A stretch of DNA of 64,000 nt from JACJWR01 sp964474045 (GTDB lineage: Bacteria; Actinomycetota; Actinomycetes; S36-B12; UBA10799): positions 62,001 through 126,000 of the forward strand of contig CAYYRC010000003.1 in the NCBI GenBank assembly GCA_964474045.1, in the 5' to 3' direction. Positions 54,742 to 63,830 of the stretch are shown here, one piece after another; position 1 is the stretch's first letter, and every line of letters starts with the position of its first letter. The notes under the pieces were generated by a model that was not told where the DNA came from, ran no database searches, and worked only from the letters and a program-made list of their open reading frames with translations. The translations under genes were made by a program, and so were the position numbers.

Positions 54742-57423
54742 TCACCCCGCGTCAGCGGCGAGGCCGCGCACGTACTCCGCGGCGGCGGCGAACCCGGGGT
54801 TGAGCCCCTCGGGCCGGGTGCCGCCCCCCTGCGCCACGTCCGCCTTGCCGCCGCCGCGCCCGGCGACCTCCGGCAGGGCAGCCTGCAGCAGCGCATTCGC
54901 ACCCAGCCCCTGTGCCTGCGCGGTGTCGTTGGCGGCCGCGACGAGCGCGACCTTCCCACCCGTCACGGCGGCGCCCAGGATCGCCACGGGGATCTCGGCC
55001 CGGGTCATGCCGCGGGCGCGCAGCACGACGTCGCGCAGATCCTTCGCCTCCAGGTTGTCCGGCAGCGTGAACGTCCAGAGCCGGAACGGCCCGATGTCGG
55101 CGCCGGTGCCGATGATGCCCTCGATGGACGTGCTCAGCTGGGCCTTGCGCACCCGCTCCAGCTCACGCTCGGCGTCCTTGAGCTTGACCATCAGGGCCTC
55201 GACGCGCTGCGGCAGGTCCTCGGGCCGCACCTTCACCAACTCGGTCAAGTGGTTCACGAGCGTGTGCTCGCGGGCCAGGAACTGGTAGGCGTCGGCTCCC
55301 ACGAGCGCCTCCAGCCGACGCACGCCGGCGCCGATGGAGCCTTCGGACAGGAACGACACCACGCCCAGCTGGCCGCTGCGCATGGCGTGCGTCCCGCCGC
55401 ACAGCTCGTGCGCCCAGTCGCCGATGCTGATGACCCGCACGGTGTCGCCGTACTTCTCGCCGAACAGCGCCATCGCGCCCATCTGCCGCGCCTGGTCGAT
55501 CTTCATCTGCTGGGCGAAGACCGGCAGGTCGTCGAGCAGCACCTCGTTCACGCGGGCCTCGACGTCGGCGAGCACCGACGGCGCGATCGCCGAGGACGAC
55601 GGGAAGTCGAAGCGCAGCCGGCCCGGTGCGTTCTCCGAGCCCATCTGGGTGGCGGTGTCCCCCAGGTGCTCGCGGAAGGCCTTGTGGATCATGTGCGTGG
55701 CGGTGTGGGCACGGGAGATCGCCCGCCGCCGGGACATGTCGATGGTGCCCACCGCGGCGCTGCCGGCCTCGGCCGTGCCCTCGACCACGGTGGCGCGGTG
55801 CACCCAGAGACCCGGGACCGGGATCTGCACGTCGAACACGTCCAGCCGCGTGCCGTCCGCCAGCTCGATCACGCCGTGGTCGCCCAGCTGGCCGCCGGCC
55901 TCGGCGTAGAAGGGGCTGCGGTCCAGCACCACCTCGACGGTCTCGCCGGCCTGCGCCGCGGGCACCGCCTCGCCGTCGCGGACCAGCCCGGTGATGGTCG
56001 CGCCGGTGGTGACCTGGTCGTAGCCGGTGAAGGTGGTGCGGCCGCCGGACTCCATGATCTGCTTGTAGACGGTGGCGGAGGTCAGGCCGGCCTTGCGGGA
56101 GCGGGCGTCGGCCTTGGCCCGCTCGCGCTGCTCCCCCATGAGCCGCTCGAAACCCTCCCGGTCCACGTCCAGGCCCACCTCCGCGGCCATCTCCATGGTC
56201 AGGTCGATCGGGAAGCCGTAGGTGTCGTGCAGGGCGAAGGCCTCGTCGCCGGGCAGCACCTTGGCCCCCCCGGCGCGCACGGTCGCGGCGGTGCCCTCGA
56301 AGCGCGTCAGGCCTTTGGCCAGGGTCTCCCGGAACGCGGCCTCCTCGGCGACGGCGATGCTGCGGATGCGCCCGCGGTCGCGCTCCAGCTCCGGGTACTG
56401 CGGCGCCATCGAATCGATGACGGTGTCCACCAGGGCGCCCATCGACGGCTCGGCGGCGCCCAGGATGCGCATGGTGCGCACGACCCGGCGGAGCAGCCGG
56501 CGCAAGACGTAGCCGCGGCCCTCGTTGCCGGGCAGCACGCCGTCGGCGATGAGGAAGGTGCAGGTGCGGCTGTGGTCGGTGACCACGCGCAGCGACACGT
56601 CGTCGTGCTCGTCGTCGCCGTAGTGCTTGCCGGTGAGCTGGGCGGCCACGTCCAGGACGGCGCGCGAGGTGTCGATCTCGTAGATGTTGTCCACGCCCTG
56701 CAGCAGCGCCGCCAGGCGCTCCAGGCCGAGGCCGGTGTCGATGTTCTTGGCCGGCAGGTCGCCCAGGATGGGGAAGTCTTCCTTGCCGCCACCCTCGCCG
56801 CGGGCGGACTGCATGAAGACCAGGTTCCAGACCTCCAGGTAGCGGTCCTCGTCGGCGACGGGGCCGCCCTCCCGACCGAACTCGGGGCCCCGGTCGTAGT
56901 AGATCTCGCTGCACGGGCCGCACGGCCCGGGCACGCCCATCGACCAGTAGTTGTCGGCCATCCCCCGACGCTGGATGCGCTCCTGTGGGATGCCCACGGT
57001 GTCGTGCCAGATGCCGGCGGCCTCGTCGTCGTCGTGGTAGACGGTCACCCAGAGTCGCTCGCCGGGCAGGCCGTAGCCACCCTCGGACACAGGCGTGGTC
57101 AGCAGCTCCCAGGCGAGCGGGATCGCCCGCTCCTTGAAGTAGTCGCCGAACGAGAAGTTGCCGCACATCTGGAAGAACGACGCGTGCCGCGTGGTCTTGC
57201 CGACCTCCTCGATATCGAGGGTGCGCACGACCTTCTGCACGCTCGTGGCGCGCTGGTAGGGGGGCACGGCCTCGCCCAGGAAGAAGGGCTTGAACGGCAC
57301 CATGCCCGCATTGACGAACAGCAGCGTCGGGTCATCCAGGATCAGCGAGGCGCTCGGGACGACGGTGTGGCCGCGCTCGGCGAAGAAGTCGAGGAAGCGG
57401 CGTCGGATCTCGGCTGACTCCAT
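54742..57423 (-). CDS. alaS: alanyl-tRNA synthetase
   Basis: An 893-residue class II synthetase. The catalytic core starts at the N-terminus (FLDFFAERGHTVVPSASLI, PFFLG region, FQMCGNFSFGDYFKERAI). Editing-domain zinc ligands are in HTATHMIHKAFREHLG and the ELCGGTHAMRSGQLG cysteine/histidine pair. A DHHA1-type C-Ala domain ends the protein (AAVTGGKVALVAAAND, GRGGGKADVAQGGG). The ATG start MESAEIRRRFLDFF is conserved. The upstream small gene overlaps it by 82 bases in another frame. Confidence 0.96.
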   Translation of the reverse strand: MESAEIRRRFLDFFAERGHTVVPSASLILDDPTLLFVNAGMVPFKPFFLGEAVPPYQRATSVQKVVRTLDIEEVGKTTRHASFFQMCGNFSFGDYFKERAIPLAWELLTTPVSEGGYGLPGERLWVTVYHDDDEAAGIWHDTVGIPQERIQRRGMADNYWSMGVPGPCGPCSEIYYDRGPEFGREGGPVADEDRYLEVWNLVFMQSARGEGGGKEDFPILGDLPAKNIDTGLGLERLAALLQGVDNIYEIDTSRAVLDVAAQLTGKHYGDDEHDDVSLRVVTDHSRTCTFLIADGVLPGNEGRGYVLRRLLRRVVRTMRILGAAEPSMGALVDTVIDSMAPQYPELERDRGRIRSIAVAEEAAFRETLAKGLTRFEGTAATVRAGGAKVLPGDEAFALHDTYGFPIDLTMEMAAEVGLDVDREGFERLMGEQRERAKADARSRKAGLTSATVYKQIMESGGRTTFTGYDQVTTGATITGLVRDGEAVPAAQAGETVEVVLDRSPFYAEAGGQLGDHGVIELADGTRLDVFDVQIPVPGLWVHRATVVEGTAEAGSAAVGTIDMSRRRAISRAHTATHMIHKAFREHLGDTATQMGSENAPGRLRFDFPSSSAIAPSVLADVEARVNEVLLDDLPVFAQQMKIDQARQMGAMALFGEKYGDTVRVISIGDWAHELCGGTHAMRSGQLGVVSFLSEGSIGAGVRRLEALVGADAYQFLAREHTLVNHLTELVKVRPEDLPQRVEALMVKLKDAERELERVRKAQLSTSIEGIIGTGADIGPFRLWTFTLPDNLEAKDLRDVVLRARGMTRAEIPVAILGAAVTGGKVALVAAANDTAQAQGLGANALLQAALPEVAGRGGGKADVAQGGGTRPEGLNPGFAAAAEYVRGLAADAG

Positions 57424-57680
57424 GTGCGCAGCCTACTGTCGGTGGTGCCCCCGCTCGCGCCGCCGTCGGGAGCGATGGCGTCGGCCGCGGCGGTGCGGAC
57501 CTGGTTGGTCTTGACGGCGATCGCCTTCGCCGAGCCCGCGGCCCGGGTCAGCCCCGACGCGGCGGCGTTGATGTTGCCCACCAGCCCGCGCTCCCGGGCA
57601 TCGGCCGCCGCGCGCACCGACTTGCGGTAGGCGTAGATGCCGCCTGCTGCTCCGACAGCGATCCAGAACGTCCGAGCCAT
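57342..57680 (-). CDS. small membrane-anchored protein (DUF6167-like)
   Basis: A 112-residue protein with one N-terminal hydrophobic helix (ARTFWIAVGAAGGIYAYRK) followed by an Ala/Arg-rich helix. This matches the short DUF6167-type proteins found just upstream of alaS in many actinobacteria. The last ~27 residues overlap the alaS start region in a different frame and are Ser/Pro/Arg-rich, so the C-terminus is probably unstructured or drifted. Function unknown; expression coupled to alaS. Confidence 0.65.
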   Translation of the reverse strand: MARTFWIAVGAAGGIYAYRKSVRAAADARERGLVGNINAAASGLTRAAGSAKAIAVKTNQVRTAAADAIAPDGGASGGTTDSRLRTWSQPRSDAASSTSSPSAATPSSRAPR

Positions 57681-57708
57681 GGCTTCCTCCGTGTGGTCTG
57701 CCGACAGC

Positions 57709-59508
57709 CTACGACGGGTTGGGGGCTGGGGCGTCGTGCTCGACCGAGTCCTCGTGCTCGACCGAGCCCTCGTGCTCGTCCTCGACGAAGTCGACCCCGG
57801 CCTCGGCGCGCTGCGCTTCCGTGATGCGGGTCGGGGCGGAGGTCAGCGGGTCATAGCCGGCGCCCGTCTTCGGGAACGCGATCACCTCGCGCAGCGAGTG
57901 CGCCCCGGCGAGCAGCATGACGATCCGGTCCCAGCCGAAAGCGATGCCGCCATGCGGTGGCGGCCCGTACTTGAAGGCCTCCAGCAGGAACCCGAACTGC
58001 TCGGCGGCCTCCTCGGGTGCCAGCCCCAGGACGTCGAACACCCGGCGCTGGACGTCGGCACGGTGGATACGAACGGAGCCACCCCCGATCTCGTTGCCAT
58101 TGCAGACCAAGTCGTAGGCATCGGCCAGCGCTTCGCCGGGGGCGGACTCAAAGGTGTCCGTCCAGGCGGGCGAGGGAGCTGTGAACGGGTGGTGGACGGC
58201 GGTCCAGCCGGTGCCGCCGCCCTCGAGCTCGATCTCCTCGAACATCGGGGCGTCCACGACCCACACGAAGGACCACACGTCAGGGTCGATTAGGCCCAGG
58301 CGGTGGCCGATCTCGAGCCGGGCGGCGCCCAGCAGCGCCCGGGCGTCGCCCGGCTTCCCGGCTGCGAAGAACGCGCAGTCGCCCACCTCGGCCCCGACGG
58401 CGGCCATCAATCCAGCTCGCTCGGCCTCCGAGAGGTTCTTGGCGACCGGGCCGGCCGGGCCGTCTTCGGTGAACAGCACATAGGCCAGCCCGCGGGCACC
58501 GCGCTGCTTGGCCCAGTCCTGCCAGGCGTCCAGGGTGCGGCGGGGCTGATCCGCGCCGCCGGGCATGACGACGGCGCCGACGTAGGGCGCCTGGAACACC
58601 CGGAACGAGGTGTCGGCGAAGTAGTCAGTGAGCTCGGTCAGCGGCAGGCCGAACCGAAGGTCCGGCTTGTCGGTGCCGTAGCGGGCCATCGCCTCGGCAT
58701 AGGTCAGGTGTCCGATCTCGCCGATCTCGTGGCCGACCGCATCGCGCCACAGCGCGCGCACCACGGACTCGCCGACCGCCATCACGTCGGCGTCGTCCAC
58801 GAACGACATCTCGATGTCGAGCTGGGTGAACTCGGGCTGGCGGTCGGCGCGGAAGTCCTCGTCCCGGTAGCAGCGCGCGATCTGGTAGTAGCGCTCCAGG
58901 CCACCCACCATGAGCAGCTGCTTGAACAACTGCGGCGACTGCGGCAGCGCGTACCACTTGCCGGGCTGCAGCCGCACGGGCACCAGGAAGTCGCGCGCGC
59001 CCTCAGGCGTCGAGCGGGTCAAGGTTGGAGTCTCAACCTCCACGAAGCCTTCAGAGTCGAGGACGTCGCGAGCGACCTTGTTGACCCTCGACCTCAGGCG
59101 CAGGATGCGGGCAGGCTCGGCCCGTCGCAGGTCCAGGTAGCGGTAGCGATACCTGGTGTCCTCCCCGATCTCCACGTGCTCGTCGATCGGGAAGGGCAGC
59201 GCGGCAGCCTCGCTCAGGACCTCCAGGGACTCGGTGATCACCTCGACGGCACCGGTGGCGAGGTCCGGGTTCTCATTGCCCTCCGGACGCAGCGACACCT
59301 CGCCGGTCACCTGCACGCAGAACTCGTTGCGCAACTTGTGCGCCACCTCGTCCTCGCGGACGACGACCTGGACCACCCCGGAGGCGTCGCGCAGGTCGAA
59401 GAAAGCGACCCCGCCATGGTCGCGCCGACGTGCGATCCACCCAGCCAGGGTGACCTGCTGGCCGGCGTCGGCCGCGCGCAGCGACCCCGCGTCCCGGGTG
59501 CGAAGCAT
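57709..59508 (-). CDS. aspS: aspartyl-tRNA synthetase
   Basis: A 599-residue bacterial-type class IIb synthetase. An OB-fold anticodon-binding domain (LAGWIARRRDHGGVAFFDLRDASG, cited by position ~23-46) precedes the catalytic core with motif 1 region VETPTLTRSTPEGARDFLV, motif 2 ARCYRDEDFRADRQPEFTQLD and motif 3 GIAFGWDRIVMLLAG. A GAD insertion domain lies between motifs 2 and 3. The C-terminus has an acidic, repeated Glu/His tail (EDEHEGSVEHEDSVEHD). The start at 59508 is family-conserved. Whether it also charges tRNA-Asn cannot be told here. Confidence 0.95.
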   Translation of the reverse strand: MLRTRDAGSLRAADAGQQVTLAGWIARRRDHGGVAFFDLRDASGVVQVVVREDEVAHKLRNEFCVQVTGEVSLRPEGNENPDLATGAVEVITESLEVLSEAAALPFPIDEHVEIGEDTRYRYRYLDLRRAEPARILRLRSRVNKVARDVLDSEGFVEVETPTLTRSTPEGARDFLVPVRLQPGKWYALPQSPQLFKQLLMVGGLERYYQIARCYRDEDFRADRQPEFTQLDIEMSFVDDADVMAVGESVVRALWRDAVGHEIGEIGHLTYAEAMARYGTDKPDLRFGLPLTELTDYFADTSFRVFQAPYVGAVVMPGGADQPRRTLDAWQDWAKQRGARGLAYVLFTEDGPAGPVAKNLSEAERAGLMAAVGAEVGDCAFFAAGKPGDARALLGAARLEIGHRLGLIDPDVWSFVWVVDAPMFEEIELEGGGTGWTAVHHPFTAPSPAWTDTFESAPGEALADAYDLVCNGNEIGGGSVRIHRADVQRRVFDVLGLAPEEAAEQFGFLLEAFKYGPPPHGGIAFGWDRIVMLLAGAHSLREVIAFPKTGAGYDPLTSAPTRITEAQRAEAGVDFVEDEHEGSVEHEDSVEHDAPAPNPS

Positions 59509-59610
59509 AGGTACCTCTGCCTTCCGCTCGTACCGATCGAGGTCCCTGGGGCGGGACCATCCAGTGCCCGACCCTATCGCTGCCGCGGCCCGGCGAATCG
59601 TGCAGGCGCA

Positions 59611-59616
59611 TAGGGT
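59611..59616 (+). promoter_or_regulatory. -10 hexamer TAGGGT, leaderless start of the VanX-like gene
   Basis: TAGGGT lies seven bases before the GTG at 59624 in the 115-base divergent gap to aspS. Confidence 0.4.
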
Positions 59617-59623
59617 TATAGCC

Positions 59624-60484
59624 GTGAGTTCGTACCTGTCCCGATCCACCGCCACGATGGCGCTGGCCGTGCTCGCTCTGGCCGGCTGCCACTCGAACAC
59701 CTCCGAAGCGCCGCAGCGCCAGCTCACGACGGCTGGCACCGCAACCGTTGCCAGCCCCGGCTCGATCACTGCCCCGGGCCCCTCCGCCTCGGACGGCTTC
59801 GATCTGGTCCGGCTGGCCGACGTCGATCCCACGATCCTGCAGGAGGTCCGCTACGCCACCGACCACAACTTCCTCGGCCGCCGCGTCACCGGCTACGACG
59901 CCGCCGACTGCTGGCTGACGCCGCAGGCCGCGCAGGCGCTGGCCCAGGCACAGCGGTCCGCAGTTGCCGCGGGCTACACGATCAAGGTCTACGACTGCTA
60001 CCGCCCGCAGCGCGCCGTGACGGAGTTCGTCACCTGGGCCGCTGACCCGGCGGACACGACCGCGCAGGCCGAGTTCTACCCCCGGGTGGCCAAGCCGACG
60101 ATCATCCCCGACGGGTACGTGGCCGAGAAGTCGGGCCACTCCCGCGGATCGACCATGGACGTCACTCTGGTGGCACTGCCCGGCGCCACCAGTCCTTCGT
60201 GGACGCCGGCGCAGGGCTACGTCGATTGCACGCTGCCCGCCGGTCAGCGCTTCCCGGACACCTCCGTCGACATGGGCACGGGCTTCGACTGCTTCGATCC
60301 CCTGGCCCACACCGCGGACGCGTCGCTGTCAGCCGAGCAGCGCGCAAACCGGGACCTGCTGGTGTCGATCATGGCCGCCCAGGGATTCCGCAACCTGCCC
60401 GAGGAATGGTGGCACTACACCCTCAACGGCGAGCCCCACCCTGACACCTACTTCGACGTCCCCATCACGCCTGCGGGGCCATAG
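59624..60484 (+). CDS. VanX-like D-alanyl-D-alanine dipeptidase, lipoprotein
   Basis: A 286-residue M15D peptidase with a lipoprotein signal (TMALAVLALAGC, lipobox Cys near residue 22), so it is anchored outside the membrane. Zinc-site and catalytic motifs: YDCYRPQRAVTEF with the transition-state Arg, SGHSRGSTMDVTL with His and Asp ligands, and the Glu-Trp-Trp-His motif (EEWWHY). VanX of vancomycin resistance is cytoplasmic; an exported form more likely recycles dipeptide released from peptidoglycan. No vanH/vanA genes are nearby. Its end overlaps the hisS end by 20 bases, tail to tail. Confidence 0.85.
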   Translation: MSSYLSRSTATMALAVLALAGCHSNTSEAPQRQLTTAGTATVASPGSITAPGPSASDGFDLVRLADVDPTILQEVRYATDHNFLGRRVTGYDAADCWLTPQAAQALAQAQRSAVAAGYTIKVYDCYRPQRAVTEFVTWAADPADTTAQAEFYPRVAKPTIIPDGYVAEKSGHSRGSTMDVTLVALPGATSPSWTPAQGYVDCTLPAGQRFPDTSVDMGTGFDCFDPLAHTADASLSAEQRANRDLLVSIMAAQGFRNLPEEWWHYTLNGEPHPDTYFDVPITPAGP

Positions 60485-61751
60485 GCACCTCGCGCGCCTC
60501 GACGATCGCGCCCACCACCTCGCCCTCCAGCGCCACCTCGTGCTGCGCGCCGCTGCCCAGGTCGCGCAGCGTCGCGCGCCCAGCGGCCAAGTCCCGCTCG
60601 CCGATGATCAGGGCCCAGCGCGCACCGGACCGGTCTGCGCCCTTCATGGCCCCCCGCAGCCCGCGGCCGCCGAAGGCCATGTCCGTCGCGATCCCCCGGC
60701 CGCGCAGCTGACCGAGCAGCCCGACCAGCACGCGCTCGGCGGCTGCTCCCAGAGCGATGCCGTAGACCACGCAGCGCGGCTGCGGCGCCGGGTCGATCCC
60801 CTCGGCCGCACACGCCAGCAGGGTCCGGTCCACCCCTAGGCCGAACCCGATTCCCCCGACCTCCGCGCCACCAAGATCGGCCATCAGGCCGTCGTAGCGG
60901 CCCCCGCCGCCGATGCCGGACTGAGCGCCCAGGAGCTCATGGCTGAACTCGAAAGCGGTGCGGGTGTAGTAGTCCAACCCGCGGACCAGCCGGGGGGCCT
61001 CCTCCCAGCTCACGCCCAGGACACGCAGGTAGTCCCGCACGTCGTCGTAGTGCTGCTGGCAGGCCGTGCACAGGTGTTGGGCAGGAAGCGGAGCCGCGGC
61101 CAGCGACTGCTGCAGCTCGGGGCGCTTGTCGTCCAGCACTCGCAGCGGGTTGATCCGCGCGCGCTCCCTGGTCGGCTCGTCCAGGTCCAGCCCATCGAGG
61201 TAGTCGGCCAGCAGCGCGCGGTAGGCCGGGCGGCAGTCGCGGCATCCCAGCGAGTTCAGCAAGAGGCGGAACTTCGCAAGCCCGAGGCCGCGGTAGCCGG
61301 CGTCGGCGATCGCGACCACTTCGGCGTCCAGCGCCGGGTCGTCGCTGCCGACAGCCTCCACCCCGACCTGCGAGAACTGCCGATAGCGCCCCGCCTGTGG
61401 GCGCTCGGCGCGGAAGAAGGGTCCCGAGTACAGGACCTTGACCGGCAGCTGGCCGCGGTCCATCCCATGCTCGATGATCGCCCGGATCGCCCCGGCGGTG
61501 CCCTCCGGTCTGAGCGTGAGCGATCGGCCCCCGCGGTCGGTGAAGGTGAACATCTCCTTGCTGACCACATCGGTGCTCTCGCCCACACCTCGCACGAACA
61601 GCGCGGTGTCCTCGAAGATCGGCAGCTCGATCGCGCCATAGCCGGCAAGGTGGGCCGGGGTGCTGAGCGCATCGCGCACCGCCGCGAAGCGGGCGGCCTC
61701 GGCCCCCGCGTACTCGGCAACCCCCTTCGGCGCGCGGAACTGATCGGTCAC
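60465..61751 (-). CDS. hisS: histidyl-tRNA synthetase
   Basis: A 428-residue class II synthetase. Motif 2 region SLTLRPEGTAGAIRA, the His-binding YSGPFFRAERPQAGRYRQF, the histidine A motif LVRGLDYYTRTAFEF and motif 3 FGLGVDRTLLA are present. The C-terminal ~95 residues form the anticodon-binding domain. The GTG start overlaps the stop of the glyoxalase-II-like gene, so the two are co-translated. Confidence 0.94.
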   Translation of the reverse strand: MTDQFRAPKGVAEYAGAEAARFAAVRDALSTPAHLAGYGAIELPIFEDTALFVRGVGESTDVVSKEMFTFTDRGGRSLTLRPEGTAGAIRAIIEHGMDRGQLPVKVLYSGPFFRAERPQAGRYRQFSQVGVEAVGSDDPALDAEVVAIADAGYRGLGLAKFRLLLNSLGCRDCRPAYRALLADYLDGLDLDEPTRERARINPLRVLDDKRPELQQSLAAAPLPAQHLCTACQQHYDDVRDYLRVLGVSWEEAPRLVRGLDYYTRTAFEFSHELLGAQSGIGGGGRYDGLMADLGGAEVGGIGFGLGVDRTLLACAAEGIDPAPQPRCVVYGIALGAAAERVLVGLLGQLRGRGIATDMAFGGRGLRGAMKGADRSGARWALIIGERDLAAGRATLRDLGSGAQHEVALEGEVVGAIVEAREVPMAPQA

Positions 61752-62434
61752 AGCGATGCCTGGCCGGTCAGGTACGGGTTGCCCGCGCGCTCCGCGGCCA
61801 TGGTGGTCTGGCCACCGTGCCCGGGCAGCACGACCGTGTCGTCGCTCAGCGGCGGCAGGACGCGCGCCAGCGACTCGCGCATCTGCTGCGCGTCGCCGCC
61901 GGGCAGGTCCACCCGACCGATGCTGCCGGCGAACAGCAGGTCGCCGCTGAACAGCAGGGGCGGTGTGTCGGGCTGCTCGGCGGTGGTGAAGGCGAGCGAG
62001 CCGGGTGTGTGCCCGGGCGCGTGGTGCGCATGCAGCTGGACCCCGAGCAGGTCGATGGTGGCGCCGTCGCGCAGCTCGACCACCTCGTCGGGTTCTACGA
62101 ACTCGGCGGTGCCGCCGGTCATTCGCTGCATCATCGCGAACATCTCGCGTGACATACCCAGGGTGGGGTCCACCAGCATCGCCCGGTCGTCCGGGTGGAT
62201 GTAGGCCGGGACGTTCGCGCTGCGGCACACGGGCACGACCGACCAGGTGTGGTCCAGATGGCCATGGGTCAGCACCACCGCCGCCGGATGCAGGCGGTGC
62301 TTGGCCAGCAGGTCGGCGATCCCCTCCTCTGCGTCCATGCCGGGGTCGATGATCAGGCATTCGCTGCCGGGCGCATCGGCCACGATGAAGCAGTTGGTGC
62401 CCACAGGCCCTGCGGGGAATCCAGCGACGAGCAC
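61748..62434 (-). CDS. metallo-beta-lactamase fold hydrolase (glyoxalase II-like)
   Basis: A 228-residue zinc hydrolase. Metal ligands are seen in THGHLDH (~54-60), HAPGHTPGSLAF (His), LLFSGDLLFAGSIGR (Asp) and LPGHGGQTT (His). Such proteins hydrolyse thioesters such as S-lactoyl conjugates; the position before hisS is common in actinobacteria. The GTG at 62434 is chosen for its GAAGGGA site and because residues before it are unlike the family. Confidence 0.85.
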   Translation of the reverse strand: MLVAGFPAGPVGTNCFIVADAPGSECLIIDPGMDAEEGIADLLAKHRLHPAAVVLTHGHLDHTWSVVPVCRSANVPAYIHPDDRAMLVDPTLGMSREMFAMMQRMTGGTAEFVEPDEVVELRDGATIDLLGVQLHAHHAPGHTPGSLAFTTAEQPDTPPLLFSGDLLFAGSIGRVDLPGGDAQQMRESLARVLPPLSDDTVVLPGHGGQTTMAAERAGNPYLTGQASL

Positions 62435-62524
62435 GATCAGGTCCCTTCGGCGGCGGCTTGAGTCTGCGGCGGGCGCCGGGCATCGGTCGGCGGCTAGCGC
62501 GCCGACAACCCTAGCCGACGCACC

Positions 62525-62590
62525 GTTTGCGCCACTTCCGCACGTTTGCGCCCTGTCTGCACGGCGCAAACGACGGAAAGTGGCGCAATC
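62525..62590. repeat. Four-motif element D with exact 19-base period
   Basis: GTTTGCGCC occurs at 62525 and 62544, and its inverse GGCGCAAAC at 62563 with the variant GGCGCAATC at 62582. All steps are 19 bases. The whole is palindromic and could form a hairpin (inner stem 62543-62552 with 62563-62572, outer 62527-62540 with 62574-62588). It lies in the 180-base gap between the glyoxalase II-like gene and the MFS remnant. The two-direct-then-two-inverted plan is the one seen in elements A-C, with a different motif. Confidence 0.82.
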
Positions 62591-62614
62591 CCCGAGAGGG
62601 GCGGAGGTGGCCGG

Positions 62615-63716
62615 CTAGGTGACGGGCGTCGCCGACGCCGCAGCCGCGTTGAGCAGCGTGATTCCCATCGCCGCGCCGATCTGCTGTACGGCGTTGACCA
62701 GCGCAGAAGCCACGCCTGCGTCGCCGTCGTCGACGCCGATGAGAGCCGTGGATGACAGCGGCACCACCGCCAGGGCCACTCCGACCCCGACCAGGACTTC
62801 GGCACCCATGATGAAGGCGAGATGGGTGTCGACCGAGAGCCGCGACAGCATCAGCATCCCCGCGGCGGCAATGAGCGAGCCGGACACCACCAGCGGCCGG
62901 GGACCGGTCTTGGGCAGCAGCGAGGCGGTCAGCGTCGATGTCGCCACGATCGCGATGGCAAACGGGATGAAGGCCAAGCCGGTCTGCAGCGGGGAGAGCC
63001 CCAGCGACCCCTGGAAGTAGAACGTCAAGAAGAAGAACAGCGCGGAGAGCCCGATCGCGGTCAGCACCAGCGCAAGGTAGGAGCCCCCGCGGCTGCGGTC
63101 CATGAACACCCGCATGGGTAGCAGCGGATGCGAGGAGCGCCGCTCCCAGAGGACGAAGACCACAAGTACGAGGAAGCCGCCGATCGTCAAGGGCAAGGTG
63201 AGCGGCGCGGTCCACCCCCTGCCTTCCTCCCCGGCGATCGTGAAGCCGTACACCAGCATCCCCAGGCCGATGGCCGACATCACCACGCCGGGTATGTCGT
63301 ACCGACGCTCGCCCTCGGCACGGCTCTCGCGGAGGAACTTGACGCCCATGAGGATCGCCACCGCTGACAGCGGGACATTGATGCCCAGGGTCCAGCGCCA
63401 TGACACGTACTGCGACAGCAGGCCTCCCAGGATGAGGCCGCCCGCCATGCCGCCGCCCGCGATCGCGCCGTTGACGGCGAAGGCCTTGGCACGCTCACGG
63501 GGATCCAAGAAGGTCACGGTGAGCAGCGCCAGAGCTGCCGGTGTCAGCAGGGCGGCATACACGCCCTGCACGACGCGGGCGCCGATGAGCATCAAGCACG
63601 GCCATCAACTGCGCGAGGGCGATCACCGCCAACGCCCACCAGCGTTGGGGATCGGGCGTCGGCGCTGCATCGCCGGCGACTCCTGCGCTGCCGTTGCCTA
63701 GGCTGACCTGCGCCAT
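62615..63716 (-). pseudogene. DHA2-family MFS drug transporter disrupted by an internal deletion
   Basis: The N-terminus (MAQVSLGNGSAG, RWWALAVIALAQLMAVLDA) is in one frame from 63716. The remainder (LIGARVVQGVYAALLTPAALALL through AGMLMLSRLSVD to the stop) is in another frame from ~63595. In EmrB/QacA-type pumps ~75 residues, from the end of helix 1 through helix 3, lie between these two segments; here they are absent and the frame is lost. The junction octamer CTTGATGC (minus, 63596-63589) fits both flanks. The remaining downstream part, 326 residues, could only be made from an internal start and lacks the first helices, so it is probably not functional. Confidence 0.8.
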
Positions 63717-63830
63717 CGTCTTGCCTCCCACCAAGGACAACCGTGTCTGTCGAGGCTAAGCCGACGCCGGGCGCCGCTAGTGATATGCCAGTACGAGTCC
63801 GCGCGAGCAAAGGGATGGCAGGCTAGGGCG

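Noticed and set aside
59624..60484. Vancomycin resistance cluster
   Set aside because: Only a VanX-like gene is present; it is a lipoprotein and has no vanHA or vanRS neighbours.
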